From the IMG/VR virus record IMGVR_UViG_3300036780_000400, positions 1 through 48,577 of that record: a DNA stretch of 48,577 nucleotides. The stretch is one strand, 5' to 3'. This stretch comes from a virus. Under the pieces are notes generated by a model, which saw only the letters and a program-made list of their open reading frames with translations, ran no database searches and was not told the DNA's origin. A program made the position numbers and the translations under genes. This document shows, in pieces, positions 1-6,938 of this stretch (positions are counted from its first letter, which is position 1; every line of letters starts with the position of its first letter).

Positions 1-1272
1 CTAAGCCGGGAGTTCCAACTGGACGATGTTTGCCGCACTGATACGCGCGGTTTCGAACCAGGCCCTTGCGAGATCCTTCGTGACAAGCCGATCGCTGAAC
101 GTTCGGATCTTCCGGTAGTTTGCCCGGAGTTTGGCGACGCTGGTATTGGCGATGTGAGCCACATGCACTTCGTCATCGGTATCGGCCAGGAGGTATGTGA
201 TGTAGCTCCGACGGAGGACGTTTTTGTAGTACGGCAAACCGTATTTGGAACGCAGTCGCGCGGTGAAAGCGACGAAACCTTTTTGCGGACAGATCGGGCC
301 GGACCTGCCTCGATATTGGGCCAGCCAATCCGCGAGGGACGGGGAGATCGGGATCGTCACCCGCTGCTTGACCTTGGATTTTCTTGCGGGCAACTCGATG
401 AGGCCATCGAGCCAATGGACGTCCTCCCAAGTGAGGCGTTGCGCCGCCACGCCGCGCACGTTGGCGAATGCCGAGATGGCCAGCCATGGCAACCAATCGC
501 GTTCGTGCGCCCAGACGGATTCCAGAGCACGCCGCAAATGCTCAGGATCCCAAACTTCCTTAGTTTCCGTAACGGGCAGGATGGCCTCGAGTGCATGCGC
601 GGCGGTATCGAGCTTCGTCGGCAGGAAACGGCGCCGCCGGGCGAAATTGAAAAACGTGAGCAGCTCGCCGCGGATTTGTTTGCGTCGAAAATCCGAGGAC
701 GGCCGGAACTCACCCCGGATCTTTTGACCTGCGGAAAAAAGAAAGGCCTCCAAGTCGGCAGTGGTTACTTCCGCCACGGGTTTGGACCCATGGGCGAGAG
801 CCAGCCTTTTTAGATCCTTGTGGAAAACGGTGCGGTAGGCCTCGGAGCGCGGCCGTATGGCATTTTCAAATTCCGCGATGACGGCCGACAACGTCGCGGC
901 CGGCGCGGCGCAAGCATTGTGGAGGCGGTAGAATCGCGCGGCCTCCATCAACGACACGGCGCCGAGCTCTTTCCGCGCGGCGACGTATTCCCGCGCAGCC
1001 ACGTCGACCGATATACGGTCGCCAAGCCCTTTCAAAGCGTCAATCGCGGCGAGATGGCTACGGAGATCGGCTCCGGAAAGTTCGGCCGCTTCCGTGCGCC
1101 CGTTGTGAATATCGACGGAGATTTTTTGGAGCTTCTGGCGGAGCCTTTGTTCGTTGGCCGCCCGGATCAGCTTGAGCTTGTTCCCCACGCGGGCCCAAGT
1201 CTTTAAAAGGCGGCCGCCGTCTATCGAGCAGACCCGATAGGTAATACGTTCAACGACGATGGTCCGAGCCAT
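1..1272 (-). CDS. int: Tyrosine recombinase (phage integrase)
   Basis: This 423-residue protein has the layout of a phage tyrosine integrase: an N-terminal arm-binding part, a SAM-like core-binding domain around residues 120-235, and a catalytic domain from about 240. The first catalytic Arg is R273 in NVRG, and the beta-hairpin Lys lies near 298-300. The HxxR box reads N351-V-L-R354, so the His is replaced by Asn while the Arg is kept. The usual GH before the nucleophile reads A375-N376, and Tyr386 is the likely nucleophile. It lies one base downstream of the exported protein gene and reads outward, so the attachment site is expected just left of the window. It should catalyse integration and excision of the prophage to its right. 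Confidence 0.9.
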   Translation of the reverse strand: MARTIVVERITYRVCSIDGGRLLKTWARVGNKLKLIRAANEQRLRQKLQKISVDIHNGRTEAAELSGADLRSHLAAIDALKGLGDRISVDVAAREYVAARKELGAVSLMEAARFYRLHNACAAPAATLSAVIAEFENAIRPRSEAYRTVFHKDLKRLALAHGSKPVAEVTTADLEAFLFSAGQKIRGEFRPSSDFRRKQIRGELLTFFNFARRRRFLPTKLDTAAHALEAILPVTETKEVWDPEHLRRALESVWAHERDWLPWLAISAFANVRGVAAQRLTWEDVHWLDGLIELPARKSKVKQRVTIPISPSLADWLAQYRGRSGPICPQKGFVAFTARLRSKYGLPYYKNVLRRSYITYLLADTDDEVHVAHIANTSVAKLRANYRKIRTFSDRLVTKDLARAWFETARISAANIVQLELPA

Positions 1273-1273
1273 C

Positions 1274-1981
1274 TTATTTAGCCGGATTCGGCGGCGGAGC
1301 GTCGATTGGAGATTGAACCGTAAATAGTTCGGCTAATAACTCGCCAGAATCTTTTTCATACCTCGGTTCGATGATGGTGATCATGCATAGCGCGCGGGCG
1401 GACCCGCCGAATCTCAGAAGCTTGCTCCTGACCGTATCGGCCTCAGGACCCTTCTTCATATAAAGGCGCGCGGTTCGGCCGCTGGAGTCGGTAAGGTCGA
1501 ATGCAAAGTGCGAATCTTGCGCGTGTTCGTAGCCGTAATTGTAATAGGATGAGATCTCCAAATCGCCTTGAAAAAAGACCGGCTTTCCGACGAAGCTGCT
1601 TTGGTCGCTCTCCACCTCAAGCACCGTCTTTAAATTGGCTATGATCGAGTTGTGCTGCGCGATCTTTTGCTGAAGCGCAGCGGCCTGGGCTTGTGATGCC
1701 TGGGCGGAAGCCTGCGCCTGTTGAAGGTCGGCCTGCATTTTTTCGAATTTTGCCGCCCGCTCCGGATCGTAATTGAGCCGTTTTTGTAGGTCTGCCGGCA
1801 GTGTTGCAATCGGAATAGACGCGACCCCGTCGGCATATGTAATTTGGATCGATGCTGGGGTAACTCTTGTTACTGTCACGGATTTGTATTCCGTCCCGTC
1901 GACCGTCTTGAACGAAAAGCCGTCGTCCGCAAGGATTGTCGAGGCGCAGACGGCCAGGATCGAGATAATCAATGTTTTCAT
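1274..1981 (-). CDS. Exported protein of unknown function with N-terminal DG...Y beta domain and coiled coil
   Basis: This 235-residue protein starts with a signal peptide (MKTLIISILAVCASTILA, then DD). A short beta-rich domain follows (about 22-70) with the pattern DGTEYKSVTVTRVTPASI and YADGVASIPIATLP. Next come a Gln/Ala-rich coiled coil (about 75-115) and a C-terminal domain of unknown fold. The N-terminal module resembles one seen often in exported Verrucomicrobiota proteins; that is recalled, not searched. It is not a virion or replication gene. Its place beside the integrase suggests an accessory (moron) gene expressed in the lysogen and acting in the periplasm. It sits one base upstream of the integrase and could share its transcript. 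Confidence 0.75.
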   Translation of the reverse strand: MKTLIISILAVCASTILADDGFSFKTVDGTEYKSVTVTRVTPASIQITYADGVASIPIATLPADLQKRLNYDPERAAKFEKMQADLQQAQASAQASQAQAAALQQKIAQHNSIIANLKTVLEVESDQSSFVGKPVFFQGDLEISSYYNYGYEHAQDSHFAFDLTDSSGRTARLYMKKGPEADTVRSKLLRFGGSARALCMITIIEPRYEKDSGELLAELFTVQSPIDAPPPNPAK

Positions 1982-2014
1982 TGGCTTCGTGCTTCGTCGT
2001 TTTTGGTTTTAAAA

Positions 2015-2191
2015 ATGGAATCCCCACTACCACCCAGCTTTTCCAACGACTTCGACCGGCGCGTTTCCGAAATGGGCTTGCTTGACGAGTGGCGAACCGC
2101 GGTTAAATCCGGCGATCGGAAAAAGGTCCGAGATTTCATTGTGCTTCGACTCGGGCTTACGTGGAGGGATGTTGATGTTGCCCCGGACTGA
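2015..2191 (+). CDS. Possible small protein, 58 residues
   Basis: An open frame from an ATG encodes an acidic/basic mixed peptide (begins MESPLPPSFSNDFDRRVSEM and ends TWRDVDVAPD) with plausible codon use. It reads opposite to its neighbours and overlaps the end of the minus-strand gene at 2157 by 35 bases in a convergent arrangement. No Shine-Dalgarno sequence is visible. I do not recognise it. It may be a chance frame. Confidence 0.3.
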   Translation: MESPLPPSFSNDFDRRVSEMGLLDEWRTAVKSGDRKKVRDFIVLRLGLTWRDVDVAPD

Positions 2192-2399
2192 ACCTCACCA
2201 AGGGACCGTTGAGACGGCCCGTGCGCGCGCTGTCGCGCTGCCAATGGAGGTTGTGCTTTGCGGTCCATTCGTCCAGGCGCCTCTCGGTTTCCCCGGCAAA
2301 CCAGGCGTTCACAAGGAGATTCATATCCACGTCGGCCGATCCGTTCCGTTGAACCTCTTCTAAAATCTCGTCCAGAATGACGGGCGAAATCTCGCTCAT
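2157..2399 (-). CDS. Small hypothetical protein, 80 residues
   Basis: From the ATG at 2399 the frame reads MSEISPVILDEILEEVQRNG and continues with a Trp-containing helical centre (NAWFAGETERRLDEWTAKHN). Codon choice matches neighbouring genes. It lies just downstream of the leftward RHH repressor and is probably cotranscribed with it toward the integrase. A TTG start at 2447 would add a basic, unconvincing extension, so the internal ATG is preferred. Function unknown. Confidence 0.5.
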   Translation of the reverse strand: MSEISPVILDEILEEVQRNGSADVDMNLLVNAWFAGETERRLDEWTAKHNLHWQRDSARTGRLNGPLVRFSPGQHQHPST

Positions 2400-2449
2400 G
2401 CCGCGATTGAAGCGCCGCTTTCGTCGATGTCGAGAGAATTGATTCAACC

Positions 2450-2746
2450 TTATTCATCTCCCGGAGGTCCATAGGTCGGCCCCGGATCTTGGGCCGCACG
2501 CTTTTGCGGGGGCGGCATAGGAACGATCCTGGCCGTCTTTTCGTCCGGGAACGCGGCGTCGGCTACGACGCGCTCGATATTCCAGTCCACGCGGCGCAAT
2601 GCCTCGATGCCGATTCCCATCGCCAAACGCATGATGTCCTGCTTGCTTAAACCCAGCAAGGCGGCGGCGTGTTGGACGCGCTCTTTTTGTTGAGCGTTGA
2701 GGCGGAGCGGAATTGAACGTGACGGCTTTCCGGTGGGCTTTGCCAT
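2450..2746 (-). CDS. Ribbon-helix-helix (Arc/CopG-like) regulator, leftward
   Basis: This 98-residue protein has a short basic N-terminus, then an RHH fold at about 12-55. The strand IPLRLN is followed by a helix (AQQKERVQHAAALLG) and the GLSKQDIMRLAMGIGIEALRR helix-turn-helix portion. The C-terminus is proline-rich. It is clearly homologous to the divergent protein at 2825: they share IPxR, GLSxQDxMR, MxIG and LxR. It probably binds the operators between the two genes and represses one or both promoters, with its own promoter and an operator overlapping its start region. The ATG lies only 7 nt after the predicted -10 box, so the mRNA is probably leaderless. It may be the lysogeny repressor. 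Confidence 0.75.
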   Translation of the reverse strand: MAKPTGKPSRSIPLRLNAQQKERVQHAAALLGLSKQDIMRLAMGIGIEALRRVDWNIERVVADAAFPDEKTARIVPMPPPQKRAAQDPGPTYGPPGDE

Positions 2747-2753
2747 GGGCGTT

Positions 2754-2781
2754 TGTATAGCTGAGTAAGAATCTTATTCAA
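2754..2781 (-). promoter_or_regulatory. Leftward sigma70-type promoter of the RHH repressor gene
   Basis: On the minus strand TTGAAT (2781-2776) and TATACA (2759-2754) are separated by 16 bp. Only 7 nt separate the -10 box from the ATG at 2746, so transcription should start at or next to the start codon. Confidence 0.6.
2762..2780. promoter_or_regulatory. Operator-like palindrome A (TGAGTAAGA-A-TCTTATTCA)
   Basis: Two 9-bp arms around a single central base form an inverted repeat with one mismatch. It occupies the spacer of the leftward promoter, where a bound RHH dimer would block RNA polymerase. This suggests autoregulation. Confidence 0.6.
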
Positions 2782-2789
2782 CTTTTTTC

Positions 2790-2818
2790 TTGCATGAGAT
2801 GACTACGAAACGTATTCG
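2790..2818 (+). promoter_or_regulatory. Rightward promoter of the early operon
   Basis: TTGCAT (2790-2795) and TATTCG (2813-2818) are 17 bp apart. The expected transcription start coincides with the ATG at 2825, again implying a leaderless first gene. The -10 box is weak, so activation or derepression may be needed. Confidence 0.4.
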
Positions 2819-2828
2819 TCTCTCATGC
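2792..2828. promoter_or_regulatory. Nested operator-like inverted repeats B
   Basis: An outer perfect 8-bp inverted repeat (GCATGAGA at 2792-2799, TCTCATGC at 2821-2828) encloses an inner one (ACGAA at 2805-2809, TTCGT at 2815-2819). Together they cover the -10 box and the start codon of the rightward RHH gene. The halves differ from palindrome A, so the two repressors may have separate sites. Confidence 0.55.
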
Positions 2829-3031
2829 CTAAAGAAAAACTGTCCAAAGATCTGAGCACTTCGATTCCCGTTCGGATTCCGAAGAAGCTCGAAAAGCAGT
2901 TCCGCGAGGGCGTTGTTAAAAGCGGTCTGAGCCAGCAGGACCTCATGCGCAAGAGCATGGAGATCGGATTACCCCGCCTGCTTCGGGCCCTCGAACAAGC
3001 CGTGTCCGTGGAAGAACCGGCGGCGGCCTAA
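2825..3031 (+). CDS. Ribbon-helix-helix (CopG-like) regulator, rightward
   Basis: This 68-residue protein consists almost wholly of an RHH domain: the strand STSIPVRIP, a helix (KKLEKQFREGVVKS) and GLSQQDLMRKSMEIGLPRLLRAL. It is a paralogue of the leftward protein at 2450 and starts the early plus-strand operon. By position it corresponds to a Cro-like protein opposing the leftward repressor. No Shine-Dalgarno sequence precedes the ATG, which sits inside the right arm of an inverted repeat and at the predicted transcription start. The role is inferred from homology to its divergent partner and from layout. Confidence 0.75.
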   Translation: MPKEKLSKDLSTSIPVRIPKKLEKQFREGVVKSGLSQQDLMRKSMEIGLPRLLRALEQAVSVEEPAAA

Positions 3032-3057
3032 ATCCGCGGCCCTCGCCTCCTCCTCAA

Positions 3058-3417
3058 ATGAGCGCTCAAGAAAAAGCGTCTGGGCCTTTGCGCCTCGAAA
3101 TTCCGGCGGAAGTGATTGCCGCGGCGATTCGCGAGGGGGTGCGAGATGCCCTGGCGGATGGGATTCGCGCCGAGGCGCGGGCTTTCCTGGAGGAATATTT
3201 TGGGTGCCTGAACAAGGCGGAGATCGCGGCTTTCCTGGGGGTGAGCGAGCGGACGGTGAACGAGCTTTGGAAGGATCACACGCTGCCCAAGGATACGAGC
3301 CTGGGAGAAAAGAATCCGCGGGCCTGGCTGCCGGCGCTCAAGGAAGTCCTGGCGGCCGGCCGGATCAAGGCGCGCACGGCCGGAGCGGCACCGCGCGTCC
3401 TTAGAACTGCGGCCTAG
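3058..3417 (+). CDS. Helix-turn-helix DNA-binding protein, excisionase-like
   Basis: This 119-residue protein has an N-terminal helical part and a helix-turn-helix at about 51-75 (LNKAEIAAFLGVSERTVNEL), followed by a short wing-like stretch containing KNPRAWLP. The pattern fits MerR/excisionase-type domains that phages use to direct excision or regulate early genes. It is the second gene of the early operon. It could be the excisionase for the integrase at the left end, or a regulator. Confidence 0.65.
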   Translation: MSAQEKASGPLRLEIPAEVIAAAIREGVRDALADGIRAEARAFLEEYFGCLNKAEIAAFLGVSERTVNELWKDHTLPKDTSLGEKNPRAWLPALKEVLAAGRIKARTAGAAPRVLRTAA

Positions 3418-3423
3418 GGTGTT

Positions 3424-3564
3424 ATGAAAGACCTCTTCGCTTTCTCCGTTCTGGTCGTCGCGGCGGCGGCGCAGGTCTTCCTGGCTCGGATGGCCGTGCG
3501 TTGTTTGGTGCGTTTCGCCCAGTTCACTTTTCGCAGTCAAAAAAACTGCCCGCGCCGGCTGTGA
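3424..3564 (+). CDS. Small membrane-spanning peptide, 46 residues
   Basis: The frame reads MKDLFAFSVLVVAAAAQVFL and then a basic tail (ARMAVRCLVRFAQFTFRSQ). This gives one predicted membrane helix at about 4-21 with a positive C-terminus. It begins seven bases after the HTH gene. The 3' end overlaps a strong hairpin (3547-3578), which lowers confidence that the frame is translated. Confidence 0.4.
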   Translation: MKDLFAFSVLVVAAAAQVFLARMAVRCLVRFAQFTFRSQKNCPRRL

Positions 3565-3578
3565 ACCGGACGCGGGCA
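3539..3578 (-). terminator. Intrinsic terminator for leftward transcription
   Basis: The perfect outer stem TGCCCGCG/CGCGGGCA and an inner CCGG/CCGG stem form a 12-bp hairpin with one bulged base. On the minus strand it is followed by seven U residues (A run at 3539-3545 on the plus strand). No minus-strand gene lies immediately to the right. Confidence 0.6.
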
Positions 3579-3664
3579 AAACTCAGAAACTACAGATGCT
3601 CCATAGCACCAATCAGCAAGATAGCCACCCCAAAAACAGCAATGAAGCGCTCGGGACTTACCGG

Positions 3665-3844
3665 ATGCCGCGGCTGTTATCGCCGACGCACGTCCGCAAA
3701 TTCCTCCTGGAGAGCGCCAAGCGGGAGCGGGCGCATAAATTCACGCGCGTTTCCAAAGAGACGCTCGAGCACCTGGAAAGTTCCATGCGCGCAAAGTGCC
3801 TCGACCTGGTGAAGCGCGCTCCGAGCAAGGGGGTGACGCTGTGA
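3665..3844 (+). CDS. Small basic protein with histone-fold-like pattern, 59 residues
   Basis: From the ATG at 3665 the protein has a first helix (SPTHVRKFLLESAKRERAHK), then TRVSKETLEHLESSMRAKCL as a long central helix, then DLVKRAPSKGVTL. The RVS entry into the long helix and the SKGVTL end resemble histone-fold proteins, where RVSxxA starts helix 2 and RKT(V/I) follows it. The length is close to short bacterial histones such as Bd0055. It is rich in Lys and Arg. An upstream ATG at 3596 would add an Asn/Gln/Ser-rich tail. The stop overlaps the next start by GTGA. DNA binding is inferred; the family call is tentative. Confidence 0.55.
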   Translation: MPRLLSPTHVRKFLLESAKRERAHKFTRVSKETLEHLESSMRAKCLDLVKRAPSKGVTL

Positions 3845-4359
3845 GCATTTCCATTTTCATCCGCGAGGTGGATATGAGGGCCTATCTCGCCAAGGAGGAC
3901 GGGTCGGTTTTCTCCCTGACGTTGGCCGATGGCCTTCGTTTTCCGAATCTCCACGCGGCGAAAGATGCATGGGAACGCGTGCCGGCGCAAAACCGCAGCG
4001 GGATGCGCGTGGAGATGGTGGCGGCCGATCCGGAGCAATCGTGCGACGAACGCGATATCGAGCCGATGGGCGAGATCGAAGAATTGGTCGAGGTTTCCCA
4101 AACTCCGCTTCGCGGGGCCGTGGAGCTCTTTGCGATGCTCAAGAAATCGTCGAAGTATTTCCGGCAGTTCGACGGCTGGTCGAAGGTGACGGCGGTGATC
4201 GCTCCGAGTTACGGCGATGTCTACTGCTTCCGCGTCGCGCACAATGCCTATCGGCATGAGGATCTGATCTTCGCCGTGAAGTTGCCCAACGGGGAGATGT
4301 GCCGGCTGGATAAGTGGTGCGTCACCAAATCCGTAATCGGGGGGGCGATCGCGAAATGA
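3841..4359 (+). CDS. Early hypothetical protein, 172 residues
   Basis: The GTG at 3841 overlaps the previous stop as GTGA, which is the junction style used throughout this operon. The protein mixes an N-terminal beta-rich part (SISIFIREVDMRAYLAKEDG), a central acidic helix (EIEELVEVSQ) and a C-terminal part rich in aromatics (YGDVYCFRVAHNAYRHEDLI). It contains four Cys without a clear metal-binding spacing. I do not recognise it. Confidence 0.65.
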   Translation: MSISIFIREVDMRAYLAKEDGSVFSLTLADGLRFPNLHAAKDAWERVPAQNRSGMRVEMVAADPEQSCDERDIEPMGEIEELVEVSQTPLRGAVELFAMLKKSSKYFRQFDGWSKVTAVIAPSYGDVYCFRVAHNAYRHEDLIFAVKLPNGEMCRLDKWCVTKSVIGGAIAK

Positions 4360-4643
4360 ATATCACGATCACTGGTTACGCGGTGGCGGATCTTCTCGCG
4401 ACGGCGAATCGCTGGCGCGAGGATCGTGGGTTCGTCGGCAAGCTCGGCTTCGTGGTGATTTGGCACGGCGCCGTCTGCGGCTGGACTGCCGGCCTGAAAG
4501 CGGTGGATCCTTCCGCCTGGCGCCCGGGATGTATCCTGGTCCCCGAGGACGAAGGGTCCTTTTACCGGTTGGCCGGCGGAGGGGCGCAGCAGGGCGCGGA
4601 GCGGCTCGAACGTGTGGAAGTCATCGGAGGGATCATCCAATGA
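4356..4643 (+). CDS. Early hypothetical protein, 95 residues
   Basis: The ATG overlaps the previous stop (ATGA). The protein begins MNITITGYAVADLLATANRW and contains KLGFVVIWHGAVCGWTAGLK, suggesting a small alpha/beta fold. No motif is recognised. Codon use is G-rich like its neighbours. Confidence 0.6.
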   Translation: MNITITGYAVADLLATANRWREDRGFVGKLGFVVIWHGAVCGWTAGLKAVDPSAWRPGCILVPEDEGSFYRLAGGGAQQGAERLERVEVIGGIIQ

Positions 4644-4819
4644 GGCGCTTGAGTTACTTGCCATCACGCGCGGGGCGGAAGCCGCCGGTGACGGACGAGA
4701 TCGGGAATCGGCAGGAGTTGAATGCCGCGCTCACACGGGCGTTGGTGAAAAAGGGGGTTCATAATCCGAATTGGCTGCGGCAGACGCCGGCGGTGAAAAG
4801 GAAAGGGGTCGAGCCGTGA
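4640..4819 (+). CDS. Small basic early protein, 59 residues
   Basis: It starts with an ATGA overlap (MRRLSYLPSRAGRKPPVTDE) and ends in a GTGA overlap with the next gene. It is strongly basic with one likely helix (NRQELNAALTRALVKKG). It could bind nucleic acid, but nothing specific is visible. Confidence 0.55.
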   Translation: MRRLSYLPSRAGRKPPVTDEIGNRQELNAALTRALVKKGVHNPNWLRQTPAVKRKGVEP

Positions 4820-5061
4820 CTCGCCGGCGTCCTCGTCATGTCGTGCCGTCCGGGTCTCCGGACGCGATCTTGCCGGCGCAGGAGACGGCGGAAGGCCGGA
4901 TCCGCGAAACCCATAAAACCGTGATCAAACGGAAGGCTTCCGGTTGGTCGGTGACGGTGCGAGCCGAGGGCGGGGCGAAGCTTTACGAGGCGCAGCGCAA
5001 AACGATTTCGGGTGCCGTCGATGCGCTCAATGATTGGCTGGAAGGGGCGACGGTCCTATGA
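4816..5061 (+). CDS. Small early protein, 81 residues
   Basis: It starts with GTG in a GTGA overlap. A basic N-terminus (TRRRPRHVVPSG) precedes a compact region (KRKASGWSVTVRAEGGAKLY then an SGAVDALNDWLEG helix) that looks like a beta-hairpin plus helix. Function unknown. Confidence 0.55.
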   Translation: MTRRRPRHVVPSGSPDAILPAQETAEGRIRETHKTVIKRKASGWSVTVRAEGGAKLYEAQRKTISGAVDALNDWLEGATVL

Positions 5062-5369
5062 GCGATCCATGTCCTGATTTCAACGCGCAACCGGATATCG
5101 CAATCCTGATGGAATTGGCGGCGGCTCCGCGGCCGTGGGCTCTGATCAAGCACGAAGATCCTTCATCGTTGTCGGCGTGGACGATCATCGATGCCGAAGG
5201 ATGGATGGTAACGGAGGTCGAGGTGGAAACGGAGCGCGATCGCGTGGTGCTGCAGTTCCTCATCGATGCGGTGAACAACCAAGGATCTTCGGTCCCAATC
5301 CTGCGGGAAGCTTCGGCGCCGGCGTTTACCGTGGAGGAGGATGTCGAACCTGCGGAGGGACACTCATGA
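5058..5369 (+). CDS. Acidic early protein, 103 residues
   Basis: It starts in an ATGA overlap (MSDPCPDFNAQPDIAILMEL). The centre, SAWTIIDAEGWMVTEVEVET, has a beta character, and the C-terminus is acidic (FTVEEDVEPAEG). No family is recognised. It is bounded by overlapping genes on both sides. Confidence 0.55.
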   Translation: MSDPCPDFNAQPDIAILMELAAAPRPWALIKHEDPSSLSAWTIIDAEGWMVTEVEVETERDRVVLQFLIDAVNNQGSSVPILREASAPAFTVEEDVEPAEGHS

Positions 5370-5713
5370 TCGCGATCTCCGATGACGAGCTCGCCGAGTT
5401 GGTGGCCGCTCGCGTGGCGGCCGTGCTGACGCCGGAGCTTATCGCGGCGATCGCCGCGGCGCACATCGATGCGCGGATCAAACGGGTGACGCTGGAGGAG
5501 GCGATGCCGCGGTTGGGTTGTTCGAATGTGCGGCAGTTGAAGGACAAGTGCCGGGCTCTGAGCATCGCCATTCGCAAGGATTTGGGGCAGAAAGCGCCGT
5601 ATATTTTGCTGGCGGATATCGAGGCTCGGAACACGGCCAGGAGCGTGGTGGTGCCGCTGGTGAAATCGACCAACGGGACGCGGATCGGGAAAGTGGAAAG
5701 CGAGGTCGCATGA
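5366..5713 (+). CDS. Putative HTH DNA-binding early protein, 115 residues
   Basis: An Ala-rich N-terminal helix (DELAELVAARVAAVLTPELI) is followed by a candidate helix-turn-helix (LEEAMPRLGCSNVRQLKDKC) near residues 43-70. The overall order resembles the HTH protein at 3058. A regulatory role is inferred. The start is fixed by the ATGA overlap. Confidence 0.55.
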   Translation: MIAISDDELAELVAARVAAVLTPELIAAIAAAHIDARIKRVTLEEAMPRLGCSNVRQLKDKCRALSIAIRKDLGQKAPYILLADIEARNTARSVVVPLVKSTNGTRIGKVESEVA

Positions 5714-5997
5714 GAAAGGTCAAACGGTCGCTCCGGAAGCCGAGATCGATGGCCTGGTATCCTCGGTTTTGTTCGGTCGCCTACGCGGCGTTTCGCGAAA
5801 TCGGAATGGCGGGTGAATTTGCGGCGCAATCCTTTGAATCTCTGCGCATGGGCGCCGGCGTCGATCTTAGCGATACCGAAGGGGCGCGAAACTGCCTGGA
5901 CCGCCTGGAAAAAAAGCTCCCTGAGTTGCGCCGGCTTTTGGCGGTCGCGGAACGGCACGCTCCGAAATGGCAACGGCGCGAGAAAGGAGCGGCATGA
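5710..5997 (+). CDS. Basic early protein, 95 residues
   Basis: It begins MRKVKRSLRKPRSMAWYPRF and has a C-terminal helix rich in Leu, Glu and Arg (CLDRLEKKLPELRRLLAVAE). It could be a nucleic-acid-binding or adaptor protein. No known motif. ATGA overlaps occur at both ends. Confidence 0.55.
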   Translation: MRKVKRSLRKPRSMAWYPRFCSVAYAAFREIGMAGEFAAQSFESLRMGAGVDLSDTEGARNCLDRLEKKLPELRRLLAVAERHAPKWQRREKGAA

Positions 5998-6248
5998 GTT
6001 TCGATGTTTCCGAACAAGCTTTGATTCGGGCGATTATTGAGCGTGCGGATAAGCATGCGGCGCTCGATGTGCTGTCGGGGGTATTGCACCCGGGCACGGC
6101 TTTGGCGGTGTTTGGAATTCTGCGCGACGTGGTGCGGCCGCTGGATCCGCAGCTCGCCGAAACGCTGGTGCCGCGGGCGACGGAAGACGCGGCTTCGAAT
6201 ATCGCGGCTACGGCCGCCACCGAGCAGATGAAGAAAGAAACCCTATGA
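5994..6248 (+). CDS. Helical early protein, 84 residues
   Basis: The protein is predicted all-helical (EQALIRAIIERADKHAALDV then a GTALAVFGILRDVVRP segment) and moderately hydrophobic, but has no clear membrane span. It is unrecognised. The start is set by an ATGA overlap. Confidence 0.55.
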   Translation: MSFDVSEQALIRAIIERADKHAALDVLSGVLHPGTALAVFGILRDVVRPLDPQLAETLVPRATEDAASNIAATAATEQMKKETL

Positions 6249-6559
6249 ACAAGGCCCTGAAGATTGCTGACATGTCAGCATTGCCGCTGCGTGTGGTCCC
6301 CGACCGGACGGCGCGAACGGAGCAAAACCGCCAGGCGAAGCAACGCCAGCGCGAACGGGAAAGGGTCGGTGGGTTCACCGAGGTGCACGTGAAGCTATCG
6401 GCGGAACAGGTGGCGCAATTGACCTGGTTGCGCCAGGCGCAGAGCGGCGACATGGAGAGCTTTCTGGTGCGAGCACTAATGACCGGGGCGAAGTTTGTCT
6501 ATAACTCGGGGAACGTGCGTGGGGGTAAAAAGCGGATTAAGGGAGGGTGGCGGCCGTGA
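6245..6559 (+). CDS. Putative RHH/helical DNA-binding early protein, 104 residues
   Basis: A basic segment (QNRQAKQRQRERERVGGFTE) is followed by VHVKLSAEQVAQLTWLRQAQ and MESFLVRALMTGAKFV. That order, strand then two helices, is compatible with a ribbon-helix-helix fold. It overlaps the preceding stop by ATGA. Regulation of phage genes is a guess from the fold pattern. Confidence 0.55.
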   Translation: MNKALKIADMSALPLRVVPDRTARTEQNRQAKQRQRERERVGGFTEVHVKLSAEQVAQLTWLRQAQSGDMESFLVRALMTGAKFVYNSGNVRGGKKRIKGGWRP

Positions 6560-6729
6560 AGGACAAAGTGACTACTGTCTGGACGGGGTTTTGCGCGGTG
6601 CATGGCTCTGTCGAGATCCGCCAAAAGTCACGGCCCCGGCGGTGCAACGTAAGATATCAGCTCACCAAACGCTGCGAGCGAGTCTGCGGCCGGGAACTTC
6701 ATCGAGTCGAACAAAGGACCGAAAGATGA
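6556..6729 (+). CDS. Small Cys-containing early protein, 57 residues
   Basis: The GTG start is in a GTGA overlap. The protein is basic and has a CAVH near residue 13 plus three further Cys (RRCNV, KRCERVC), so it may bind zinc. It ends in an ATGA overlap with the next gene, which supports translation of this frame. Confidence 0.5.
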   Translation: MKDKVTTVWTGFCAVHGSVEIRQKSRPRRCNVRYQLTKRCERVCGRELHRVEQRTER

Positions 6730-6938
6730 CTTACTTTGTGACGGCGATCAGCGAAGACGGCTCGGACCATCTGCACAAGGAATTGGAGTGCGAGACTTTT
6801 GAGGACGCGGCCGAGGACCTGCGCGAGTTGGCGCGCCGGCGCTGGCCTGGTCAGGCCTGGCGCCCGACCTGCATCGTGGAGAAGCCGGAGCGCCGGCCGC
6901 TGGACCTGGCGATCATCCTGGGGAGGGCGGCGGCATGA
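6726..6938 (+). CDS. Small early protein, 70 residues
   Basis: It begins MTYFVTAISEDGSDHLHKEL, followed by an acidic helix (FEDAAEDLRELARRRW) and a hydrophobic end. This suggests a beta-hairpin plus helix. Unrecognised. Overlaps both neighbours by four bases. Confidence 0.55.
   Translation: MTYFVTAISEDGSDHLHKELECETFEDAAEDLRELARRRWPGQAWRPTCIVEKPERRPLDLAIILGRAAA

Noticed and set aside
154-813. Plus-strand frames opposite the left integrase
   Set aside because: The minus-strand integrase has a full catalytic layout; the plus frames have none.
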